Part shown: piece by piece, positions 1-9,052 of the stretch | How positions within the stretch are numbered: the first letter of the stretch is position 1 | Layout of the letters: each line of letters starts with the position of its first letter | DNA from: Robiginitomaculum sp. | GTDB taxonomy: Bacteria; Pseudomonadota; Alphaproteobacteria; Caulobacterales; Maricaulaceae | Assembly (NCBI GenBank): GCA_027080345.1 | Contig: JALWSB010000137.1 | Location: 1-52,511, forward strand | Direction: 5' to 3' | Length of the DNA: 52,511 nt | The notes under the pieces: generated by a model | The model's input: only the letters and a program-made list of their open reading frames with translations | What the model was told of the DNA's origin: nothing | Database searches by the model: none | Program-made: the position numbers and the translations under genes

Positions 1-1095
1 TTTCGTCTGGCCAGTAATACCAGCGGCCCGGCCACTTGGCAGGTCGGTGCCTTTTACTATAATTCTGATCTCGTTTTGGGGACGAATCCATTCTTCGTGC
101 CTGAAACCGTGCTGAAACAGTCCAATAATTCCTGGGCTGTGTTTGGTCAGAGCAGCTATGATGTGAACGAGCAACTGACGGTTACCGGCGGTATTCGCTA
201 CACCGAAGACAGCAAAACCCTGACGCCGATCGCGGTTAATCTGCCCACCGATATCGTCAAGGTTTCCGATAATAAGGTCAGCTGGGATGTGAGCGCCAAT
301 TACGCGGCAACGGAGAATGTCAATCTCTATGCCCGCGCCGCGCGTGGTTTCCGTGGCCCCAGTATTCAGGGTCGGAATATAGCCTTCTTCGGTGCACCTT
401 CGGTGGCGCAATCTGAAACCATCAATTCTTATGAAACCGGTTTCAAGTCAGAGCTTGTGGAAAACACCCTGCGGTTTAATGCGGATATTTATTACTATCG
501 TATCAAAAACATGCAGCTGACGGCCATTGGCGGCGGCGGCAATTTCAACACCCTGATCAATGCCAAAAAAGGCGTGGGCAAGGGCTTCGAAGCTGATCTG
601 GAATGGCTGCCAACCGAAGGCCTGACACTCACTGGCGGGTTCAGCTATAATGATACTGAGCTGAAAGACAAAAACCTCAAAACCGTGCCGTGCGGCTCCG
701 GTATTTGTACGGTTCTTGACCCGCTGGATGCGTTGGGTAATGCCATTCTGGATGGCAACCCGTTCCCGCAAGCGCCAAACTATACCGGTAATTTCACCGC
801 CCGTTATTCTACACCCGCTGGTCAGGATGGGGAATTCTACATCTTCACCGATTGGGCCATTCAGGGCAAAACCAACTTCTTCCTCTATAAAGCGGCTGAA
901 TTCCGCTCCAGTGGCAATTTTGAAGGGGGCTTGCGCCTTGGTTATGCGCGTAATGACGGCAAATACGACATTGCCGTATTTGTGCGCAATATCACTGATG
1001 AGAAAAACCTTAAAGGTGGTATTGATTTCAATAACAACACTGGCTTTGTTAATGAGCCGCGCATCTTTGGCATCAGCCTCAGCGTTCATCGCTAA
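1..1095 (+). CDS. TonB-dependent outer-membrane receptor, C-terminal part (5' end outside window)
   Basis: The frame is open from base 1, so the gene starts upstream of the window; 364 C-terminal residues are seen. The sequence is an alternating hydrophobic/polar beta-barrel with typical TonB-receptor phrases: GGIRYTEDSK, an NLYARAARGFRGP strand, SYETGFKSEL, and a final RNITDEKN...EPRIFGISLSVHR strand. The protein would sit in the outer membrane and import a siderophore, cofactor or carbohydrate using TonB-ExbBD energy. The substrate cannot be told because the plug domain is missing. The last residues are VHR rather than the usual terminal aromatic, a mild departure from the barrel end signature. 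A good terminator follows 30 bases after the stop. Family assignment is secure, substrate unknown. Confidence 0.9.
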   Translation, partial: FRLASNTSGPATWQVGAFYYNSDLVLGTNPFFVPETVLKQSNNSWAVFGQSSYDVNEQLTVTGGIRYTEDSKTLTPIAVNLPTDIVKVSDNKVSWDVSANYAATENVNLYARAARGFRGPSIQGRNIAFFGAPSVAQSETINSYETGFKSELVENTLRFNADIYYYRIKNMQLTAIGGGGNFNTLINAKKGVGKGFEADLEWLPTEGLTLTGGFSYNDTELKDKNLKTVPCGSGICTVLDPLDALGNAILDGNPFPQAPNYTGNFTARYSTPAGQDGEFYIFTDWAIQGKTNFFLYKAAEFRSSGNFEGGLRLGYARNDGKYDIAVFVRNITDEKNLKGGIDFNNNTGFVNEPRIFGISLSVHR

Positions 1096-1123
1096 GCGCC
1101 AATTCCATACTGCAAAAAGAAGA

Positions 1124-1152
1124 AGGTTCGGCCATTCGGCCGGACCTTTTTT
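1124..1152 (+). terminator. Rho-independent terminator of the TonB receptor gene
   Basis: A 10-bp stem (AGGTTCGGCC / GGCCGGACCT, one G-T wobble) with an ATTC loop is followed directly by six T. It lies 29 bases after the receptor stop codon. Confidence 0.8.
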
Positions 1153-1217
1153 CTTGCCATCGGGCAAAAACAATGTTCTTATTATGTTCGCACCACTTGT
1201 AATAAGGATGTTTTTTG

Positions 1218-1922
1218 ATGATTGAATTATTTCAGCCGCCACCCGGCTTTAATGTCCCCAACCCCAGCCCGTTTTGCGTCAAGCTGGAGATTTTACTGAA
1301 AATGAGCGGCCTGCCCTATGAGATCACCATTGAGGGCAATCCCAGAAACGGGCCAACCGGTAAAATCCCCTATATCAAGGACGGCGATAAATGCATGGGT
1401 GATTCTGGCCTGATCCAGAATTATCTCGAAGAGCATTACAAAATTGACTTCAATAAAGGCCTTGATGACGAACAAAAAGCTATTTCCCTGGCTTTCACCC
1501 GCCTGATTGACGAGCATTTATACTGGGTTCTGGTTTATGCCCGCTGGATGGAAGACGAAAATTGGAAGCCTCTCAAAAAACGCTTTTTTGGCGGCTTGCC
1601 CTTCCCCATGAATATCCTGATTGCCCGTATGGCCAGAAAAGACCTGGCGCAAAGCCTGCACGGGCATGGCATTGGTCGTCATTCACGTACCGAGATTTAT
1701 GCCATGGGCGCGGCAGACATCAAGGCATGTGCCGATTTTCTGGGTGACAAGGACTTTGCCTTTGGCGCTGAGCCAACGGCGCTGGATGCTACGCTTTACG
1801 GGCATATTGGCGGCATTATCGACCCGCCCTTCCCCTCGCCATTAAAAGATGCGGCGCTTTCGCATGACAATCTGATTGCCTATTGCCAAAGGATGCGGGC
1901 GCGGTTTTTTCCTGATTTGTAA
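1218..1922 (+). CDS. Glutathione S-transferase family protein (Fax/metaxin-like)
   Basis: 234 residues. The N-terminus has a thioredoxin-like GST fold with a PSPFCVKLEILLKMSGLPYE segment, where the SPFC stretch takes the place of the catalytic motif, then GKIPYIKDGDKCMGDSG, the cis-Pro/glutathione-site region. The C-terminal half (DEHLYWVLVYARW, then CADFLGDKDFAFGAEPTALDATLYGHI) is the all-helical domain of the Fax/metaxin branch of GSTs. Likely cytoplasmic; the substrate is unknown and this branch often has no shown transferase activity. The ATG at 1218 is chosen over the TTG one codon before because AAGGA lies about 10 bases upstream. Stands alone between the terminator and the repeat-bearing gap before ndk. 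Confidence 0.85.
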   Translation: MIELFQPPPGFNVPNPSPFCVKLEILLKMSGLPYEITIEGNPRNGPTGKIPYIKDGDKCMGDSGLIQNYLEEHYKIDFNKGLDDEQKAISLAFTRLIDEHLYWVLVYARWMEDENWKPLKKRFFGGLPFPMNILIARMARKDLAQSLHGHGIGRHSRTEIYAMGAADIKACADFLGDKDFAFGAEPTALDATLYGHIGGIIDPPFPSPLKDAALSHDNLIAYCQRMRARFFPDL

Positions 1923-1941
1923 TCCTGTGGCCCGTTAACTG

Positions 1942-1987
1942 GTCATTGCCTGATCCACCGATTTGATCGGAAGATCAGGCAATCCAG
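1942..1987 (+). repeat. Hairpin repeat, single copy
   Basis: GTCA, then an 11-bp perfect stem (ATTGCCTGATC / GATCAGGCAAT) around a 17-base loop, then CCAG. It has the same GTCA...CCAG frame as the other hairpins in the window but a unique stem sequence. Confidence 0.75.
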
Positions 1988-2072
1988 CTAAATATCGACA
2001 TACCTCTCACCTAAGGAGCTTGTCGAAGGATAAATGCCAGCCTGAGGAGCATTAAATGGCATATTTAAAAGC

Positions 2073-2104
2073 GTGTCATTACCCGGTTTATCCGGGTAAT
2101 CCAG
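2073..2104 (+). repeat. Hairpin repeat, single copy (ATTACCCG subtype)
   Basis: GTGTCA, stem ATTACCCGG / CCGGGTAAT, then CCAG. The same stem subtype recurs at 22084, 22359 and 47300. Between this copy and the one at 1942 lies a short stretch with AAGGAGCTTGTCGAAGGAT and CCTGAGGAGC, which resembles another common alphaproteobacterial intergenic motif. No second (inverted) half was found here. Confidence 0.8.
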
Positions 2105-2171
2105 AGCGGCATGTCAATCACACTGTGCGGCGACAAGCGCCTTGCTAGCAATAAAAACCCTCAGGTCAGAA

Positions 2172-2594
2172 TTAGCCAACAATTTCCGCATCAGAGAAGA
2201 AAAACGGGATTTCCCGCGCCGCTGATTCGGGGCTGTCAGAGCCATGGACTGAATTGGCTTCAATGCTTTTCGCATGAAGCTGGCGAATGGTGCCTTGATC
2301 CGCATCGGCTGGATTGGTTGCGCCCATCAATTCACGATAAGCGGCAATGGCGTTGTCACCTTCCAAAACCTGCACGACAACCGGACCGGACGTCATAAAG
2401 GCAACCAGATCGTTAAAAAATGGCCGTTCCTTGTGTTCGCCATAAAACCCTTCGGCCTGTTCCTGGCTCATACGGATACGTTTTTGCGCAATAATGCGAA
2501 GGCCTGCGCCTTCGATCATTGCATTGATAGCACCGGTTAAATTGCGGGCGGTAGCGTCGGGTTTGATGATCGAAAATGTGCGTTGTGTGCTCAT
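2172..2594 (-). CDS. ndk: Nucleoside diphosphate kinase
   Basis: 140 residues, the normal Ndk length. It moves the gamma-phosphate of ATP to other (deoxy)nucleoside diphosphates through a phospho-histidine. The motif SVHGSDS contains the catalytic His117. Lys11 in SIIKPDA, the [14 protein letters not shown] nucleotide-binding segment and the RPFF loop are all in place. The usual FA after GTIR is replaced by QLH, a mild variant. Single gene, divergent from the ABC-F gene across a 158-base gap. Identification is secure. Confidence 0.98.
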   Translation of the reverse strand: MSTQRTFSIIKPDATARNLTGAINAMIEGAGLRIIAQKRIRMSQEQAEGFYGEHKERPFFNDLVAFMTSGPVVVQVLEGDNAIAAYRELMGATNPADADQGTIRQLHAKSIEANSVHGSDSPESAAREIPFFFSDAEIVG

Positions 2595-2752
2595 GGCCGT
2601 TATCCTTGAAATAGGGGAAATATCTGTGTTGGCGCGCCTATAGCAGGGCCGATGCGCCCTGTGAAGGGTGGTTCCTGCGCTCTGTTTTCACAGCGCACGG
2701 TTTCGTTTTGCTGACAAACCGGTTATACGCCCAAATCCACCCATCGGGACCC

Positions 2753-4630
2753 ATGCTCATGCTCCATGTCAACAATCTGGTATGCCGCGTTGAAGGGCGC
2801 TTGTTGATCAACAATGCGACCTTTCGTATTGCGCCGCAAACCCGCATGGGCCTGGTCGGGCGCAATGGCACAGGCAAGTCCACTTTATTGCGCGTGATCA
2901 AGAATGAATTGGAACCGGAATCCGGCGAAGTCAACATCCGCAAGGGGGCGCGGCTTGGGGCCGTTGATCAAGAAGCGCCTGGCGGAGCGCAGCCCATAAT
3001 GGACTTTGTTTTGCAGGCCGATCAGGAACGCGCCGCCCTGTTGGCCGAGGCCGAAACAGCCACAGAGCCGGGCCGCATTGCCGATATTCAGACACGGCTG
3101 GCCGATATTGGTGCGCATTCTGCCGAATCGCGCGCCGGCATCATTCTGGCAGGGTTGGGTTTTACCGCCGATGAGCAAGGCCAGCCATGCGCCAATTTTT
3201 CCGGCGGCTGGCGTATGCGTGCCGCCCTTGCCGCCATGCTGTTTGCCAAGCCGGACCTTCTTTTGCTGGATGAGCCAACCAACTATCTCGATCTGGAAGG
3301 GGCAATCTGGCTGGAAACCCATTTGGCGAAATATCCCGGTGCCGCTTTGGTGGTTTCCCACGACCGGGACCTTTTGAATACGGCCGTGCAAAATATTGCC
3401 CATTTGCAACAGGGTAAAATCCGTCTCTATGAGGGTGGATACGACAATTTTGAACGGCAATTGGCGCAAAAACAACGCCTTGATATGGCCCTGCGCAGCC
3501 GCCAGGAAGACGAGAAAAAACGCTTGCAGGCCTTTGTTGAGCGCTTTCGCTATAAAGCGTCCAAGGCCCGTCAGGCGCAAAGCCGGGTTAAACGGCTGGA
3601 AAAAATGCGGCCCATCGCCACAATTACGGAAAACCCCGTCGCGCCGTTTGACTTGCCCTCGCCCAAACGCCCGCTGGCCCCGCCGATGATCCGTCTGGAA
3701 AATACCGCTGTGGGGTACAGCACGGACAAGCCGGTATTAAGCGGCCTTGATCTTAATATCGCGCCAGATGACCGCATCGCTCTTTTGGGGCGTAATGGCG
3801 AGGGAAAATCCACCTTTGCCAAACTTCTGGCCGGGTATCTGGAGCCGATGCACGGTTATAAACGCCATCACAAGCGCATGCAGATTGGCTATTTCGCCCA
3901 GCACCAATTGGACGTTCTGGACCCGGCTTTGACGCCCTATGAACATGTACGCAACCGCATGGAAGACGCCACCGAAGCGCAGCGCCGGGCGCGTCTGGCG
4001 CGCTTTGGCCTTGGTGTCGTGCATGCAGAAACCAAGACATCGGATCTTTCCGGCGGCGAGAAAGCACGGCTTTTACTCAATCTGATTGCCTTTGAAGGGC
4101 CGCATTTATTGATCCTTGATGAACCAACCAACCATCTGGATATGGACAGCCGGGCCGCACTGGCCGATGCGCTGGACGCCTATGAAGGGGCGGTTTTGCT
4201 GATCAGCCATGACCGTTTTTTGATTGAACGCTCCATCGACACCTTATGGATTGTGCAAAATGGAACGGTCAGCACTTATGAAGGTGATATGGACGATTAT
4301 CGCCGCTTGGTGACCGAAAAAGACCGTAAAAAACCGCTGGCCGAAAAAAGCGATGCGGCGGCTAAAAAACGTCAGGCAAAGGCCAACCGCCGCGAGGCAT
4401 TATCCCCGCTTAAACGCGATATAGAACGGCTGGAGGCAGAGATCGAGCGCTTGAAGGCGGGCATATCCAGCCTTGATGCCGCCCTCGCCGCGCCCGGTCT
4501 TTACGAAAAAGACCCAGCCCGCGCCATCGACTATAATATGAAACGATCGCGCGCCCTGACGCGCATTGACGAGGTTGAAACGCTCTGGCTTGATGCGCAA
4601 ATGCGCTATGAAAAGGCCCGCAACATATAA
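2753..4630 (+). CDS. ABC-F family ATPase (YheS/Uup type)
   Basis: 625 residues with two ABC cassettes and no membrane domain. Cassette 1: Walker A GRNGTGKST (about 36-44), signature NFSGGWRMR, Walker B LLLLDEPTNYLDL. Cassette 2: GRNGEGKST, DLSGGEKARL, LLILDEPTNHLDM. Between them is the charged linker typical of ABC-F (RRQEDEKKRLQAFVERFRYKASKARQAQSR), which in the family reaches into the ribosomal E site. The C-terminal coiled coil is rich in Lys, Arg and Glu. Likely a cytoplasmic ribosome-associated translation factor. Start: two near ATGs at 2753 and 2759; the ribosome site is weak, so the choice is uncertain by two codons. The next gene follows with no gap. Confidence 0.93.
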   Translation: MLMLHVNNLVCRVEGRLLINNATFRIAPQTRMGLVGRNGTGKSTLLRVIKNELEPESGEVNIRKGARLGAVDQEAPGGAQPIMDFVLQADQERAALLAEAETATEPGRIADIQTRLADIGAHSAESRAGIILAGLGFTADEQGQPCANFSGGWRMRAALAAMLFAKPDLLLLDEPTNYLDLEGAIWLETHLAKYPGAALVVSHDRDLLNTAVQNIAHLQQGKIRLYEGGYDNFERQLAQKQRLDMALRSRQEDEKKRLQAFVERFRYKASKARQAQSRVKRLEKMRPIATITENPVAPFDLPSPKRPLAPPMIRLENTAVGYSTDKPVLSGLDLNIAPDDRIALLGRNGEGKSTFAKLLAGYLEPMHGYKRHHKRMQIGYFAQHQLDVLDPALTPYEHVRNRMEDATEAQRRARLARFGLGVVHAETKTSDLSGGEKARLLLNLIAFEGPHLLILDEPTNHLDMDSRAALADALDAYEGAVLLISHDRFLIERSIDTLWIVQNGTVSTYEGDMDDYRRLVTEKDRKKPLAEKSDAAAKKRQAKANRREALSPLKRDIERLEAEIERLKAGISSLDAALAAPGLYEKDPARAIDYNMKRSRALTRIDEVETLWLDAQMRYEKARNI

Positions 4631-6538
4631 TTGGCCGCGCGCGCTCTATCTGTCATACTTGGCTTGTCGACTCGTTGGTTGAAAGGCTTTGGTTTGCTTG
4701 AATTGGATCCGCATACCTTGCGCATGGGCATTATCCTCCTGAGCGTGGTCGTGACGATTGCGCTCTATGCCACAGAGCGTTTTGCCATAGAACTGGTCTC
4801 AACGGCGGTTATCGCATTCTATCTTGTGTTTTTTCATCTTTGGCCTGAACCCCATAGCACCTTTGGAGCCAAGGAGGTCTTGTCGGGCTTTGCCAACCCG
4901 GCGCTGATCGCCGTATTGGCCCTCTTGGTGGTTGGGCAAGGCATGTTTCACACCGGCGCGCTGGAAGGCCCGTCCCGGCGGCTGGTCGCGGCGCACGAAA
5001 AGCACCCGACAATGACCATGGCGGTTTTGTTTGGTTTTGTGATTTTGATCAGCGCCTTTATCAACAACACCCCCGTCGTGGTCATGTTTATCCCGGTTCT
5101 GGTGGCCATTTCCACACGCACCGGATCGGCCCCGTCGGCGGTGATGATGCCCTTGTCCTTTGTTTCCATTCTGGCTGGCATGACCACATTGATCGGCTCG
5201 TCCACCAACCTTCTGGTTGCTGATGTGCTGAAAGAAAAAGAAGGCATTGAGCTTGGCTTTTTTGCCGTCACCCCTTTTGGGTTGATTTTGGCCGGGGCGG
5301 GTTTGCTTTATCTGCTATTTATCGGTCGCCATTTATTGCCGCATCATCATGCCAGGGACACAGCCAAAAGAAGCGGCCAGCAATATCTGGCGCAAATTGA
5401 GCTGCACGCCGGTCATCCGCACCTGGGCGAGCGACCGGTTGCGGGCATGTATGCGCATCTTAATACGGTCACGGTCAGAATGGTACAACGGGGAGATGTA
5501 TCTTTCTTCCCGCCATTTGACGAACGCGCCACCTTGCAAGAAGGCGATATTCTGACCGTTGCGGCAACACGAAAAGCACTGGTGGAATTACTCATCTCGG
5601 ACCCTGAAGTGTTGTCCAGCATGGTGCGTGGCAATAGTGATGAAAACATCGATCCTGCTGATTCCATGGCCATCACCGAGGCGGTTGTTGCCCCGGGCTC
5701 GCGCTATACCGGGCGGTCTTTGGAACAGCTTGACTTTGCCAACAAGACCGGCTGCATCGTTCTTGGGGTGCAGCGCCGCTCGCGCATGCTGCGGCAAAAA
5801 CTCTCGACAATACGGCTTGAAGCGGGTGATGATCTTTTGATATTCGGCACCCGCAAAACCTTGCGTGCCTTGCGCTTTAACAAGGATTTGCTGGTTTTAT
5901 TATGGTCGATGAGCGACATTCCGGATTTGCGCCGCGCCAACCGCGCCCGGTTGATTTTCGGGGCGGTTATTGTCGCGGCGGCCAGCGGCCTCATCCCCAT
6001 TATTGTTGCCGCCTTGATGGGCGCTGTGGCCATGGTCATGAGCGGATGCCTGAATGTCCGTCAAGCCGGGCGGGCGCTGGATTTGCGCATTTACCTTTTG
6101 ATTGCCGCCGCGTTTGCCATGGGGGCCAGCCTGCATGAAACCGGCGCGGCGGCCATGCTGGCCGAAACGGCCGTAAATCTGGCCCTGCCCTACGGCCCTA
6201 TGGCCTTGCTGTTGGGGCTGTTTGCCATTGTCGCCATTTTGACCAATATCCTCTCAAATGCAGCCACGGCTGTTCTTTTTGCGCCGATTGCCGTTGATGC
6301 GGCGGTCAAATTTTCCGACACACCGCAAATGGAACACAAGCTGGCCATTGCAGCCATTTTGACCGTTATTTACGCCGCCAACTGTTCTTTTGCCACGCCA
6401 GTTGCCTATCAAACCAACCTTTTGGTAATGGGGCCGGGGCAGTATAAATTTGTCGATTATTTCAAGGCCGGTGCGCCGCTGGTGGTGATTTTATGGGTGG
6501 TTTTTGCCCTTATTGCCCCGTTTTATTTTCACTTGTGA
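4631..6538 (+). CDS. SLC13/DASS-family permease with two TrkA-C domains
   Basis: Up to 635 residues. The family comprises sodium-coupled di/tricarboxylate or sulfate permeases in the inner membrane. The first transmembrane half carries INNTPVVVMF and GSSTNLL, and the second half repeats SNAATAVLF and TPVAYQTNLLVMGPGQYK, the paired SNT-type substrate motifs of the family. In between lie two soluble RCK_C/TrkA-C domains (VKV-like segments around ERPVAGMYAHLNTVTVRMVQR and SRYTGRSLEQLDFANKTGC), as in YfbS-like permeases. The frame opens with TTG immediately after the ABC-F stop; ATG 4724 (MGIILLSV) is an alternative start that would still leave the first membrane helix. Substrate not determinable; nothing nearby points to sulfate specifically. 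Confidence 0.88.
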   Translation: MAARALSVILGLSTRWLKGFGLLELDPHTLRMGIILLSVVVTIALYATERFAIELVSTAVIAFYLVFFHLWPEPHSTFGAKEVLSGFANPALIAVLALLVVGQGMFHTGALEGPSRRLVAAHEKHPTMTMAVLFGFVILISAFINNTPVVVMFIPVLVAISTRTGSAPSAVMMPLSFVSILAGMTTLIGSSTNLLVADVLKEKEGIELGFFAVTPFGLILAGAGLLYLLFIGRHLLPHHHARDTAKRSGQQYLAQIELHAGHPHLGERPVAGMYAHLNTVTVRMVQRGDVSFFPPFDERATLQEGDILTVAATRKALVELLISDPEVLSSMVRGNSDENIDPADSMAITEAVVAPGSRYTGRSLEQLDFANKTGCIVLGVQRRSRMLRQKLSTIRLEAGDDLLIFGTRKTLRALRFNKDLLVLLWSMSDIPDLRRANRARLIFGAVIVAAASGLIPIIVAALMGAVAMVMSGCLNVRQAGRALDLRIYLLIAAAFAMGASLHETGAAAMLAETAVNLALPYGPMALLLGLFAIVAILTNILSNAATAVLFAPIAVDAAVKFSDTPQMEHKLAIAAILTVIYAANCSFATPVAYQTNLLVMGPGQYKFVDYFKAGAPLVVILWVVFALIAPFYFHL

Positions 6539-6551
6539 TACGCTGCCTATT

Positions 6552-7283
6552 ATGACTCACCCGTTTCCGCTTAAACAGTTACGGTTCTTTCTGACCGCCC
6601 CGGCGCCATGCCCCTATTTACCTGACAGAATGGAACGTAAATTATTCACCCATTTGCATGCCCTTGATGGGCCCGAATTGAATGATTCACTGACCCAGGC
6701 GGGGTTTCGCCGCTCGCAAAATATTGTCTATCGCCCGGCTTGCGAAAACTGTAATGCCTGCCTGTCTTCGCGCATAGATGTGGCGGCGTTTAAACCCAGC
6801 CGTACCCAGCGGCGCATCATGCGTAAAAACAAGGATTTGCACAGAAATATCGAACCAGCTTTGGCCAGCGATGAACACTATGCCCTGCTGCTGCGTTATG
6901 TACGCAGCCGCCATAAAGATGGCGGTATGGATGATATGAGCTATGCCGATTATCTGGGCATGATTGAAGATACGACGGCGCACTGCATGGTGTGTGAATA
7001 TCATGCCCCGGATGGGCGGCTTCTGGCCGTTGCTCTGGTTGACCAATTAACCGACGGGCCATCATTGGTGTACAGTTTTTTCGCACCCAATGAGGCAAAA
7101 CGCTCTTTGGGTGCATTTATTATCCTTGATCATGTGCGCCAGGCACAGAACAATGGACAGGACTATGTGTATCTGGGATATTGGGTCGCAGGCAGCAAGA
7201 AAATGGCCTACAAATCACAATATCGCCCGCTGGAAGTGCTCCGCACAGGCGGTTGGGTCAGACTAGGGGAAGATCAATCATGA
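6552..7283 (+). CDS. bpt: Aspartate/glutamate leucyltransferase (Bpt)
   Basis: 243 residues. It transfers leucine from Leu-tRNA to proteins with N-terminal Asp or Glu, marking them for ClpAP through the N-end rule. Visible family features: N-terminal FFLTAPAPCPYLPDRMERKLFT, the Cys-rich YRPACENCNACLSSRIDV segment (typical CxxC...C of Ate/Bpt), the QRRIMRKNKDL block and the C-terminal GNAT-like half with YVYLGYWVAGSKKMAYKSQYRP. Start ATG 6552 gives the standard N-terminus; its stop overlaps the dctP start by ATGA at 7280. Confidence 0.95.
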   Translation: MTHPFPLKQLRFFLTAPAPCPYLPDRMERKLFTHLHALDGPELNDSLTQAGFRRSQNIVYRPACENCNACLSSRIDVAAFKPSRTQRRIMRKNKDLHRNIEPALASDEHYALLLRYVRSRHKDGGMDDMSYADYLGMIEDTTAHCMVCEYHAPDGRLLAVALVDQLTDGPSLVYSFFAPNEAKRSLGAFIILDHVRQAQNNGQDYVYLGYWVAGSKKMAYKSQYRPLEVLRTGGWVRLGEDQS

Positions 7284-8404
7284 AACGTCGTACACTTTTG
7301 ACCACTGGCGGGCTGGGCCTTGCTGGTGCGCTGGCCTCTTGTGCCAAGCCTGAAGACTCAAAGGCAAAAACCGGCCCGGCCGCCCCGGCGGTTCAGCGAA
7401 AAACAGCGCGCACTTTGCGCATGGTCACCGCCTGGCCCAAAAACTTTCCCGGCCTTGGTACCATGGCCCAGCGCATTGCCGATGACATTGAAACTTTAAG
7501 CGCCGGGTCTTTAAAAATAAAATTTTACGCCGCGGGCGAACTGGTTCCGGCGCATGAGGAATTTGGCGCGGTGTCTTCCGGCGCAGCTGATCTTTATCAT
7601 GCCTCCGAATATTACTGGCAGGGCAAGGCCAAAGGGTTTTCATTTTTTACCGCTGTGCCTTTTGGCATGACGGCCATCGAAACCCTGGCATGGATGCAAC
7701 AAGGTGATGGCAATGCCCTGTGGAACAAGCTGTCGGGTCGCTTTAACCTGATCGCCATGGCCGCCGGTTCAACGGGCCACCAGATGGGCGGCTGGTTCAA
7801 GAAAAAAATCAACACCGTCGACGATTTAAAAGGCCTGATTATTCGCATTCCCGGTCTTGGCGGCGATGTCTATCGCACTTTGGGGGCAACCCCCAAGCTG
7901 TTGGCGGGCGGGGCCATTTACCAGGCTTTGCAATCTGGCGCGATCGACGCCACCGAATGGGTCGGGCCGTGGAATGATATGGCCTTTGGCTTTTATCGCG
8001 AGGCCCCTTATTATTATGGCCCGGGCTTTCACGAACCGGGGTCCATCATGTCCCTTGGCGTCAATCTCGATGTCTGGAAGTCTCTTTCACCGCAAGAACA
8101 AGGGGCCGTTCAGGCCGCCTGCAATGCCGCCATGGCAACCTCATTGGCCGAGTTTTCCTGGCAGAATGCCCAGGCCCTTAAAACCTTGAAAAACGACCAT
8201 GGCGTATCGGTTTTAAACTTTAACGATGATATCTGGCGGGCGCTGGGTAATGCCTCAAAAACGGTTCTGGCCGAAGTCGGGGCCAGTGACCCCGAAACAG
8301 AGGCGATTTATCAAAGCTATAAAAACGCTCTTAAAGATGCGGTTGAGTGGGCGGATATATCCGACAGCGCCTATTTGCGTATTCGTCGCTATGGTCTGGA
8401 TTAA
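7280..8404 (+). CDS. TRAP transporter solute-binding protein, TakP-like lipoprotein
   Basis: 374 residues. N-terminus MKRRTLLTTGGLGLAGALASC carries a twin-arginine-like pair, a hydrophobic core and an LASC lipobox, so it is probably a membrane-anchored periplasmic lipoprotein. The mature part has TAWPKNFPGLGTMAQ, the SGAADLYHASEYYWQGK ligand loop and EWVGPWNDMAFGFYREAPYYYGPG, typical of the DctP branch that binds 2-oxo acids or related carboxylates (TakP). It delivers ligand to the DctQ-DctM permease encoded next; starts and stops overlap along the operon. Start ATG 7280 has GGGGAAG 7 bases upstream. Family secure, exact ligand an inference. Confidence 0.92.
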   Translation: MKRRTLLTTGGLGLAGALASCAKPEDSKAKTGPAAPAVQRKTARTLRMVTAWPKNFPGLGTMAQRIADDIETLSAGSLKIKFYAAGELVPAHEEFGAVSSGAADLYHASEYYWQGKAKGFSFFTAVPFGMTAIETLAWMQQGDGNALWNKLSGRFNLIAMAAGSTGHQMGGWFKKKINTVDDLKGLIIRIPGLGGDVYRTLGATPKLLAGGAIYQALQSGAIDATEWVGPWNDMAFGFYREAPYYYGPGFHEPGSIMSLGVNLDVWKSLSPQEQGAVQAACNAAMATSLAEFSWQNAQALKTLKNDHGVSVLNFNDDIWRALGNASKTVLAEVGASDPETEAIYQSYKNALKDAVEWADISDSAYLRIRRYGLD

Positions 8405-9051
8405 TGCACATTTCGCCCGTTTTTTATTGGCTGGTCTGGTGGATTATCAACCCGCTATTCATCCTCAGCTTTGCCATTCTGATTTTCAACCGCCTCAAGC
8501 GCCCGGCCCCGCTTCTGGTTAACGCCACACGGATGATGATTGGCCTTATAGATTGGGTGAATGTCGGTATTGCCCGCCTCATCCAATGGCTTGGCCTGTT
8601 TATGGTGCTGGTCATGGCCACCCTTGTGATCAGCCGTTATGTGTTCGGGATAAGCCCAATCAAAGCGCAAGAATCGGTGCTTTATATGCACGGGCTGGTG
8701 TTTATGCTGGTCGCGGCGGCAACCTTGCTCAGTGACGGGCATGTGCGGGTCGATATTTTTTACGAAAAAGCCTCCGCGCAGACCCGCGCATGGATCAATA
8801 TTATCGGCACGCTGTTTCTTCTCATGCCGGTCTGCGTTTTGATTTTTTATGGCGGGCGGGATTATGCGGCGCGCGCATGGGCGGTTCATGAAGGCTCGCC
8901 CGAGGCCAGCGGCCTGCACGGGGTCTATCTTCTAAAAACCATTATTCCGATATTCGCCATTATGATGATCGCCCAAGGCTCGGCCCTGGTGGCGCGCGCG
9001 GCCCTCATTCTGACAGGGCAGCCCCTGCCCGCCGCACAGGAGCCGTCCTGA
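8404..9051 (+). CDS. TRAP transporter small permease (DctQ)
   Basis: 215 residues. An integral inner-membrane protein with hydrophobic segments near residues 4-28, 58-80, 95-118, 135-158 and 180-205, and the DctQ-typical VISRYVFG...QESVLYMHGLVFMLVAAATLLSDGHVRVDIFYEK core. The N-terminus has one extra hydrophobic segment compared with a four-helix DctQ. The start ATG shares one base with the dctP stop, and dctM begins 1 base after its stop, so the three are translationally coupled. Confidence 0.9.
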   Translation: MHISPVFYWLVWWIINPLFILSFAILIFNRLKRPAPLLVNATRMMIGLIDWVNVGIARLIQWLGLFMVLVMATLVISRYVFGISPIKAQESVLYMHGLVFMLVAAATLLSDGHVRVDIFYEKASAQTRAWINIIGTLFLLMPVCVLIFYGGRDYAARAWAVHEGSPEASGLHGVYLLKTIIPIFAIMMIAQGSALVARAALILTGQPLPAAQEPS

Positions 9052-9052
9052 C

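Noticed and set aside
448-1242. Long minus-strand frame opposite the TonB receptor
   Set aside because: It lies fully over a clear receptor frame, has no family features and is a codon-bias shadow.
2885-3580. Minus-strand frame of 231 residues opposite the ABC-F gene
   Set aside because: Overlaps the first ATPase cassette completely and shows no recognisable domain.
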